DNA from: Pseudomonas sp. PDM15
Lineage (GTDB): Bacteria; Pseudomonadota; Gammaproteobacteria; Pseudomonadales; Pseudomonadaceae
DNA: 64,000 bases
Direction: 5' to 3'
Assembly (NCBI RefSeq): GCF_014851565.1
Contig: NZ_JACVAA010000004.1
Location: forward strand, 310,001 to 374,000
The position numbers and the translations under genes are program-made. Positions 56,799-64,000 of this stretch are shown here, in pieces. A model generated the notes under the pieces. That model was not told the DNA's origin. It ran no database searches and saw only the letters and a program-made list of their open reading frames with translations. Numbering within the stretch: the first letter of the stretch is position 1; every line of letters begins with the position of its first letter.

Positions 56799-58673
56799 TC
56801 AGGCGGGCGGCGCCTGCCGCTCGCGCCCTTCGCCGGCCATGGCCGCGCTCCACACGCAGGTGCGATTGCGCCCCTCGTGCTTGGCCCGATACAGGGCCTG
56901 GTCGCTGCGCGCCACCAGCCCGCCCGGTTGTTCCTCGCTGACCGGCTCCGCCACCGCCAGGCCGATGCTCAGGGTCAAACGGCCCTGCGGGCTGCCCGGG
57001 TGGGCGATGGCCAGCCCTGCGACCAGGTCGTGGACCCGCGCCGCCACATGCTCTCCACCCTCGAGACCGGTGTTGGCCAGGATGATGGCGAATTCCTCGC
57101 CGCCGTAGCGACAGGCCACGTCGCCCTCGCGTTGCAGACTGTTCTGCAGGACCTCGCCGACCTTGCGCAGGGCGTCGTCGCCGGCCAGGTGGCCTAGGTT
57201 GTCGTTGAACGCCTTGAAGTGGTCGATATCCAGCATCAGCAGGGCCAGCGGCGCGTCGATCCGGCGCAGGCGGCGCCATTCGCTGTGCAGCTGCTGGTCG
57301 AAGAAGCGCCGGTTGTAGATGCCGGTCAGCCCGTCCAGCTGCGACAGGCGCTGCAGGCGCGCCTCCAGCTCCAGGCGCTCGCTGTTGTCGCGGGACACGG
57401 CGATCACGTACTCGCGCTCGCCCAGTTGCACCAGCTGGGTATTGATTTCCGCCGGCTGGCGGCTGCCATCACGGCGGCACAGCTCGCGCTGGAAGATCCG
57501 TGACTGGTTGTCCCGCTGGGCCGTGCGTACCTCTTCCAGCCAAGTATGGAAGCCTGGCAGCAACTGTTCGGGGGCGTCGCGCAGGAGCTGGGCGAACTGC
57601 TCGGCGCGGTAGCCGAGGCCGGCATAGGTGGCCTGGTTCATGTGCAGCAGTTCGCGGCTGCGGGTATCGAAGATGAACAGGCTGTCGTGGCTGGAGTCGG
57701 TGAGGTCGAGCACCAGCTGCAGGCGCTCGCGACTGTCGCGCAGGTGGCGCTCGATCTCTTCGCGGCGGGTGGCTTCCACCTTCAGGCTGCGATTGGTGCG
57801 CTGCAGGGCGCCGGCGCGGTGGGTGTTCTCCAGGGCCAGGGCCAGGGCCGCCACCAGCAGCAGGCTGATGGCCAGCCCGGCGCCCAGTACCACCTGTGGC
57901 AGCGGCGTGGCCAGGCTCTGCAGCAACTTGGCGGTGGGGCTCAGCTGCAGGCTGAAGGCGTCGTTGTTGAGCAGTCGCAGCGGCACTTCGCTGGCCATCT
58001 GCGGCAGCGTGCCCGGGCGCTCGCGGCTGTATAGGCTCTGGCCTTTTTCCCGCAGGCGCACGCTGAAGCTGTCGCTGTCGAGCTGGGCGAGCAGCTCGTC
58101 CATCAGCGGCTCGACGCGGAACACGCCCTGCAGGAAACCGTCGAAGCGATTCTGGTCCGGGCCCACTTCCAGGTACAGCGGGGTATAGAGCACGAAGCCG
58201 CGACCGCCCTGGACCAGCTGGAAGCTGTTGGAGAAGCGCTGCTCGCCGGTCTGCTTGGCCTGCATGGCCAGCGGATAGTTGGGGTGGTCGGCGGTGAGGC
58301 GGAAGTTGGCGGCGGCCTCGTTGCCGCGCAACGGCAGCAGCCAGCGCATCTGCAGGTCGGGGCCGATCCACTGCACCGACTGGTAGGCGGGGAAGTCGGT
58401 CAGCGCCAGTTCGGCTTCCTGCTCCCAGTCGTCGCGCGACAGGCGACCCAGGTTGTTCCACAGGCGGGCGATGCGGCCCAGGCTCTCGACTTCGGAGTGC
58501 AGCGTGCCTTCCAGCTGGCGCGCCAGGCTGCGCGCCTGGTAGTCGACCCGTTCCTTAACGCGCTCCTGCTGGTCCTGCTCCAGCTGGCGCCAGAGCATGA
58601 GGCTGGCCAGGCACAGCACCAGGAAAAGGAAGGCCAGCGCCAGGCGCGCGGGCCAGACGGGGCGTGCGCGCAT
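56799..58673 (-). CDS. Membrane diguanylate cyclase with periplasmic CHASE-type sensor, PAS and GGDEF
   Basis: 624 residues. Membrane helix about 9-29, periplasmic ~220-residue CHASE-like domain (WNNLGRLSRDDWEQE ... FPAYQSVQWIGPDLQMRW ... GRGFVLYTPLYL), second helix near 265-285, coiled linker, PAS domain (about 325-445, DSLFIFDTRSRELLHMNQATYAGLGY), then GGDEF domain (about 450-610). Active-site motif is GGEEF in ACRYGGEEFAIIL, and the RxxD inhibitory site REGD lies five residues before it, so an active, product-inhibited cyclase is expected. ATG 58673 follows GGAGCCGATA; an ATG 36 bases upstream is less likely. Confidence 0.92.
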   Translation of the reverse strand: MRARPVWPARLALAFLFLVLCLASLMLWRQLEQDQQERVKERVDYQARSLARQLEGTLHSEVESLGRIARLWNNLGRLSRDDWEQEAELALTDFPAYQSVQWIGPDLQMRWLLPLRGNEAAANFRLTADHPNYPLAMQAKQTGEQRFSNSFQLVQGGRGFVLYTPLYLEVGPDQNRFDGFLQGVFRVEPLMDELLAQLDSDSFSVRLREKGQSLYSRERPGTLPQMASEVPLRLLNNDAFSLQLSPTAKLLQSLATPLPQVVLGAGLAISLLLVAALALALENTHRAGALQRTNRSLKVEATRREEIERHLRDSRERLQLVLDLTDSSHDSLFIFDTRSRELLHMNQATYAGLGYRAEQFAQLLRDAPEQLLPGFHTWLEEVRTAQRDNQSRIFQRELCRRDGSRQPAEINTQLVQLGEREYVIAVSRDNSERLELEARLQRLSQLDGLTGIYNRRFFDQQLHSEWRRLRRIDAPLALLMLDIDHFKAFNDNLGHLAGDDALRKVGEVLQNSLQREGDVACRYGGEEFAIILANTGLEGGEHVAARVHDLVAGLAIAHPGSPQGRLTLSIGLAVAEPVSEEQPGGLVARSDQALYRAKHEGRNRTCVWSAAMAGEGRERQAPPA

Positions 58674-58724
58674 TATCGGCTCCGCGAGGCTATGCCGTGG
58701 TGATAGCACAGCGCCGGTGGCGAC

Positions 58725-59174
<450 letters not shown>

Positions 59175-59373
59175 GAACTTTGCTCCTGTCTGCCGGTCTT
59201 TGCGCGGGACTGAAAATCGTTCCCGCGGATGACTGCCGGATGGCGTCAAAAAATGTGTGGGTCTTCACCGCTTCCTGGCGGCCGATGGCCCAGGCTAGGC
59301 GCCGCCGTAACGGCCAATAACAACACCGCCACCGGTAGAGAACAGTAGTGTGCCGAAAGGGGGAGGCAACTCG

Positions 59374-59502
59374 ATGAAGCGCAAGCCAGATATATTGTGG
59401 GTCCTGGTCATTCTATTCAGCCTGGGCATGGTTACCACGGGTTACACCCAGGGTCTCTGGGATCGTCAGGGTGACTCGTCTTCCAGCCAGATTCAGCAAT
59501 GA
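59374..59502 (+). CDS. 42-residue single-pass membrane protein
   Basis: Begins MKRKPDILWVLVILFSLGM and ends in a Ser/Gln-rich tail (RQGDSSSSQIQQ). Strong ribosome site GGGGGAGG seven bases before the ATG. Basic N terminus, one hydrophobic helix at about 8-24, polar C terminus, so N-in topology. It faces ygfA and lies divergent from the EVE gene with a 199-base gap, in which I see no other gene. Features suit a genuine small protein; function unknown. Confidence 0.7.
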   Translation: MKRKPDILWVLVILFSLGMVTTGYTQGLWDRQGDSSSSQIQQ

Positions 59503-59535
59503 CCGACTGACATCGCCGCAGGGAGCGCGGCGGTC

Positions 59536-60135
59536 TCAGCCATGCCAGCGGCGGTCGGTGACCACCGCGCCGAGGCGAATATCCCAGCTGGCCAGGGCCA
59601 GCCTGTCCACCTGCTGACACTCATGCGCCACTCCTAAAAGCGTCGGCTTGTGCCAATTTTTGCGCAGTTGCCGATAGGCCAGGCTGCGGTCGTAAAAACC
59701 GCCGCCCATGCCCAGGCGCCCGCCATACAGATCGAATCCCACCAGCGGCAAAAGCACCAGGTCCAGTGCCCAGACCTTGCGCTGCCGCGCGCGCCGGGCC
59801 GGCGGTTCCTCGATGCGGAAACGATTGCGTGCCAGCGCCTCGTGCGCGCGCACGCGCTGGAAATTCATCTTGGTGCGTGGCCAGTCGCTGAGCACTGGCA
59901 GATAGGTCGCCTTGCCACGGCGCTGGGCCTCGCGCAGCAACGGGCGCGGGTCGATCTCGCCGTCACTGGGCAGGTACAGGGCAATGTGGCGGGCGCGGCG
60001 GAACAGCGGATGCTGGGCCAATTGCCGGTACAGCGCGTGGGCGGCGCGCTGTTGTTGCTGAGGGGAGAGGTTGCGGCGAGCCTGGCGGAGCTGGCGGCGT
60101 AGCGCCGCGCGGGATAGATCACCAGCCAGGATCAT
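59536..60135 (-). CDS. ygfA: 5-formyltetrahydrofolate cyclo-ligase
   Basis: 199 residues. ATP-dependent conversion of 5-formyl- to 5,10-methenyl-tetrahydrofolate. Family marks: LRRQLRQARRNLSPQQQQRAA, ALYLPSDGEIDPRPLL, and the substrate/ATP loop LVGFDLYGGRLGMGGGFYDRSLA. Placed directly downstream of the 6S RNA gene on the same strand, as in most gammaproteobacteria, where both are made from one transcript. ATG 60135 follows GGAGTCCAGAATTCC. Confidence 0.96.
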   Translation of the reverse strand: MILAGDLSRAALRRQLRQARRNLSPQQQQRAAHALYRQLAQHPLFRRARHIALYLPSDGEIDPRPLLREAQRRGKATYLPVLSDWPRTKMNFQRVRAHEALARNRFRIEEPPARRARQRKVWALDLVLLPLVGFDLYGGRLGMGGGFYDRSLAYRQLRKNWHKPTLLGVAHECQQVDRLALASWDIRLGAVVTDRRWHG

Positions 60136-60144
60136 GGAATTCTG

Positions 60145-60323
60145 GACTCCCCGGTCATGCCGCTGTCGGGTTAGCCCTTGAACCCGAAAGTTCAAGGTGG
60201 AGATTGCAGGAGGCGTTAAGGCTTTCCGTCAGGCGGACATGCACACCGGCCCCGCTGGCAACCCCCGTGGTTGTGCGTATCGGCTCAGGGACATCACCGA
60301 CTGGCCAACACACCAGGGAGCTC
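60145..60323 (-). ncRNA. ssrS: 6S RNA
   Basis: About 179 bases between zapA and ygfA. The 5' end (GAGCTCCCTGG on the minus strand) can pair with the 3' end (CCGGGGAGT), making the closing stem. A central hairpin CCTTGAAC-TTTCG-GGTTCAAGG lies near 60168-60198, and TGTCCCTGAGCCGATA and CCGACAGCGGCATGACC match my memory of Pseudomonas 6S RNA. TATACT at 60335-60330 (minus) is a good -10. It binds sigma-70 RNA polymerase and lowers transcription in stationary phase. Ends are approximate. Confidence 0.88.
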
Positions 60324-60356
60324 GGGGCGAGTATACCCCATTCGACCGCTCTGCAA

Positions 60357-60671
60357 TCAGAGTGTCTGGCCATCCGGATCGGCGGCCAGGGCAGTGTCGA
60401 CCCGATCCAGCAGGTCACGCACGCGCTCGCGGGTGGAGTTGGCTTCCTGATCCAGGCGCTGCTGCTTGTGCAGCAGATCATGGGTGATGTTCAGCGCGGC
60501 CATCACGGCGATGCGGTCGGCGCCTATGACTTTGCCGCCGGAGCGGATCTCGCGCATCTTGCCGTCCAGATAGCGCGCAGCGCTCTCCAGGTTGGCACGT
60601 TCGTCCGCCGGGCAGGCGATGCAATATTCCTTGTCGAGAATATGCACGGTTACGGTGTTCGACTGGGTCAT
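60357..60671 (-). CDS. zapA: Cell division protein ZapA
   Basis: 104 residues. Z-ring stabiliser that cross-links FtsZ. N-terminal globular part TVTVHILDKEYCIACPADERANLESAARYLDGKMREIR, then a long C-terminal coiled coil (ALNITHDLLHKQQRLDQEANSTRERVRDLLDRVDTAL). Its ATG overlaps the stop of the zapB-like gene (ATGA), so they are made together. 6S RNA follows. Confidence 0.96.
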   Translation of the reverse strand: MTQSNTVTVHILDKEYCIACPADERANLESAARYLDGKMREIRSGGKVIGADRIAVMAALNITHDLLHKQQRLDQEANSTRERVRDLLDRVDTALAADPDGQTL

Positions 60672-60886
60672 GAGTCCTGCTCCAGGGCTTTCAGGCGCGA
60701 AATCATCGCTTCGACCTTGTGCCGGGCCATTTCGTTCTTTTCGATCAGATGGGCGCGCTCCTCGCGCCAGGCCTTCTCGCTGGCCAGCAGGGAGCGATTC
60801 TGCATCTTCAGCTGCTCGACGCGCTGGATCAGCAGTTCCAGCTTGCGTGTGAGGGCTTGCAGTTCGGCGTCTTCCATCGGCTCCAT
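60668..60886 (-). CDS. ZapB-like small coiled-coil protein (TIGR02449 type)
   Basis: 72 residues, almost entirely coiled coil: LQALTRKLELLIQRVEQLKMQNRSLLASEKAWREERAHLIEKNEMARHKVEAMISRLKALEQD. Start either ATG 60886 (MEPMEDAEL) or, with a better ribosome site (GGAG four bases away), ATG 60877 (MEDAEL). Coupled by ATGA to zapA, so a role in Z-ring architecture is likely. Confidence 0.88.
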   Translation of the reverse strand: MEPMEDAELQALTRKLELLIQRVEQLKMQNRSLLASEKAWREERAHLIEKNEMARHKVEAMISRLKALEQDS

Positions 60887-61034
60887 ACCTGGGCAGTGAT
60901 CTCAGCACTATAAAGGATTGCGGGGAGGGGGCGGCAAGCGCTGTGCGGCAACGAGGCGGTGGAAACCGTGGCGCGCAGGCCCTACGATACGAGGCCTCCA
61001 TTCTAGAGATTGCGCGATTCAGCGCCTAGTTGCC

Positions 61035-61589
61035 ATGTCCATTTCGAATTCCCCCTACGCCGCCTTCGCCGCTCTCCTGGCGAGCACTGGCAAACCCGTT
61101 TCCCCTGCCGAGCTGCACGGCCTGCTGCTCGGTCGCAGCTGCGCCGGGGCCGGTTTCGAGGCCGATGCCTGGATCGCCGACGCCGTCGAACTGCTCGGTG
61201 CCGAGCCGGCCGACAACGTGCGCCAGGCCCTGGTCGGCCTGCAGGATATGGTCAAGGGCGAACTCGGCGGCAGTGACGTCACCGTGGTCCTGCTGCTGCC
61301 CGGCGACGATGCGCCGCTGGGTGAGCGCGCCAAGGCTCTCGGCCAGTGGTGCCAGGGCTTCCTCGACGGTTTCGGCATGATTCTCGGCAATGCTGCGCTG
61401 AGCGCCGAGGCCATGGAAGTGCTGCAGGATCTTTCCGCCATCGCTCAGGTGCAGAGCGCGCTGGAGGAATCCGAGGACGGCGAAAGTGACTATATGGAAG
61501 TGATGGAATACCTGCGCGTGGCCCCGCTGCTGCTGTTCGCCGAGTGCGGCAAGGCCGCGTCGCCCGCCCCCAAACCTTCTCTGCACTGA
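61035..61589 (+). CDS. ygfB: UPF0149/YgfB family protein
   Basis: 184 residues. YgfB family: [75 protein letters not shown]. Acidic cytoplasmic protein. In P. aeruginosa YgfB has been linked to AmpDh3/AmpC control and beta-lactam resistance. Nine bases before pepP, in the conserved order ygfB-pepP-ubiH, divergent from zapA. Confidence 0.93.
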   Translation: MSISNSPYAAFAALLASTGKPVSPAELHGLLLGRSCAGAGFEADAWIADAVELLGAEPADNVRQALVGLQDMVKGELGGSDVTVVLLLPGDDAPLGERAKALGQWCQGFLDGFGMILGNAALSAEAMEVLQDLSAIAQVQSALEESEDGESDYMEVMEYLRVAPLLLFAECGKAASPAPKPSLH

Positions 61590-61598
61590 GGTTCAGCC

Positions 61599-62933
<1,335 letters not shown>

Positions 62934-62934
62934 G

Positions 62935-64000
62935 TTGAGTCGTGTGCAATTGGCCATCGTCGGTGGTGGCCTGGTTGGTGCCAGCCTGGCCCTGGCCCTG
63001 CAGGCCGGGGCGCGGGCGCGCGGCTGGCGCATCGTGCTGGTCGAGCCCTTCGCCCCGGGCAATGCCTGGCAGCCGAGCTACGACGCGCGGTCCAGTGCGC
63101 TGTCCTACGGCAGCCGGCAGATCTTCGAGCGCCTCGGCCTGTGGCCGGCGCTGGCCGAGCGGGCCGAGGCCATCACCCAGATCCAGGTGTCCGACCAGGG
63201 CCGCTTCGGCGCTACCCGCCTGTCTGCAGCCGATGAAGGCGTGCCGGCCCTGGGCTACGTGCTGGAAAACGCCTGGATGGGACATTGCCTGTGGCGTGCG
63301 CTGGACCCCGAAGTAGTCGAGTGGCGCTGCCCGGCGGAAGTGACCCGCATGGAGGCGCTGGACGACGGCTACCGCCTGTTCCTCAGCGATGACTCCAGCC
63401 TCGATTGCGACCTGGCCGTGCTGGCCGACGGCGGCCGCTCCGGCCTGCGCGAGCAGCTCGGCATCGCCGTGCGCCACACGCCCTACGACCAGTGCGCGCT
63501 GATCGCCAATATCAGCCCGGCCGAACCGCATGCCGGACAGGCCTTCGAGCGTTTCACCGAGCAGGGGCCGCTGGCCCTGCTGCCGTTGCCGGACAAGCGC
63601 TGCGCACTGGTCTGGACCCGCCCGCCGGTGGACGCCGAGCGCCTGCAGCAACTGCCCGACCGCGAATTCCTCGCCGAGCTACAGCAGGCCTTCGGCTACC
63701 GTCTGGGCAGCCTGCGCCAGGTCGGCGCGCGGCATGTCTACCCGCTGGCGCTGGTGGAGGCCACCGAGCAGGTGCGCCCGCACTTGGTGATCCTTGGCAA
63801 CGCCGCCCACAGCCTGCATCCGGTGGCGGGGCAGGGCTTCAACCTGTCCCTGCGCGACGCCCAGGCCCTGGCCGAGACCCTGCTGGCAGGCGGCGAGCAA
63901 CCCGGCGATTTCGCCGGCCTGCAGCGCTACCTGGCGCGGCAGAGCCAGGACCAGGCGCTGACCGTCGGCTTCTCCGACCGCGTCACCCGCCTGTTCGGCC
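62935..64000 (+). CDS. ubiH: 2-polyprenyl-6-methoxyphenol hydroxylase UbiH, 5' part
   Basis: Open from a TTG at 62935 (reading SRVQLAIVGGGLVGASLALAL) to the window edge; 355 residues visible, 3' end missing. FAD fold AIVGGGLVGASLAL, DARSSALSYGSRQIFERLGLW, and the late FAD motif VILGNAAHSLHPVAGQGFNLSLRDAQALAETLL are typical of UbiH. GTG at 62944 is an alternative start. It hydroxylates the ubiquinone ring. Translated just after pepP in the conserved ygfB-pepP-ubiH order. Confidence 0.93.
   Translation, partial: MSRVQLAIVGGGLVGASLALALQAGARARGWRIVLVEPFAPGNAWQPSYDARSSALSYGSRQIFERLGLWPALAERAEAITQIQVSDQGRFGATRLSAADEGVPALGYVLENAWMGHCLWRALDPEVVEWRCPAEVTRMEALDDGYRLFLSDDSSLDCDLAVLADGGRSGLREQLGIAVRHTPYDQCALIANISPAEPHAGQAFERFTEQGPLALLPLPDKRCALVWTRPPVDAERLQQLPDREFLAELQQAFGYRLGSLRQVGARHVYPLALVEATEQVRPHLVILGNAAHSLHPVAGQGFNLSLRDAQALAETLLAGGEQPGDFAGLQRYLARQSQDQALTVGFSDRVTRLFG

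Overview
The window is one contiguous piece of a high-GC gammaproteobacterial chromosome, almost certainly a Pseudomonas of the P. aeruginosa / P. alcaligenes / P. mendocina side of the genus. The agu and spu polyamine clusters, the Pseudomonas-type 6S RNA next to zapA and ygfA, and the runs rppH-ptsP, serA with a D-2-hydroxyglutarate dehydrogenase, and trxA-rho-ubiD all match that group. Genes are dense and intact. I found no tRNA, rRNA, insertion sequence, prophage or CRISPR array. Gene-order comparisons with P. aeruginosa PAO1 are from memory.

Layout. (1) 1-6611: an envelope locus I do not recognise as a named system. It holds the 3' end of an outer-membrane-barrel-like gene, an exported protein with a 120-residue tandem repeat, an ECF sigma factor, a membrane anti-sigma factor, an exported subtilase, and, after a gap with a candidate ECF promoter, an exported protein with a Pro/Gln/Lys-rich tail. 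Four of these genes are chained by ATGA/GTGA overlaps. This is the best candidate for an undescribed system. (2) 6661-21902: polyamine catabolism and uptake: agmatine to putrescine (aguA, aguB, repressor aguR), an orphan polyamine-binding protein, gamma-glutamylation (spuI, spuB), glutamine-amidotransferase hydrolase (spuA), transaminase (spuC), and the SpuDEFGH ABC importer. (3) 21961-25484: a penicillin/acyl-homoserine-lactone acylase divergent from an AraC regulator. (4) 25448-35022: periplasmic FAD oxidase, ptsP, rppH, HAD phosphatase, a coupled DUF2269 / SDR-DoxX / DUF2269 membrane trio, ilvA, rpiA. (5) 35206-46071: two SdiA-regulated-domain paralogues, an AraC regulator, a UbiH-like flavin monooxygenase, a low-GC orphan gene, a second polyamine-type ABC importer with an acetylpolyamine amidohydrolase, and a fumarylacetoacetase-fold protein. 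(6) 46218-49029: D-2-hydroxyglutarate dehydrogenase divergent from serA. (7) 49089-64000: housekeeping genes: ppx, trxA, rho, ubiD, a 2Fe-2S flavin reductase, a quinone reductase, a FliL-like protein, a GGDEF protein, an EVE protein, a 42-residue membrane protein, ygfA, 6S RNA, zapA and a zapB-like gene, ygfB, pepP and the start of ubiH.

The unifying theme of the middle is polyamines: two importers, an extra binding protein, a deacetylase, the agmatine route and the glutamylation route sit within about 38 kb. The intergenic DNA carries clear palindromes: three CCGAT-N4-ATCGG sites around aguB, a 16-bp-arm inverted repeat over the spuA promoter, and hairpins after spuD. Most neighbouring transcription units are separated by bidirectional rho-independent terminators.
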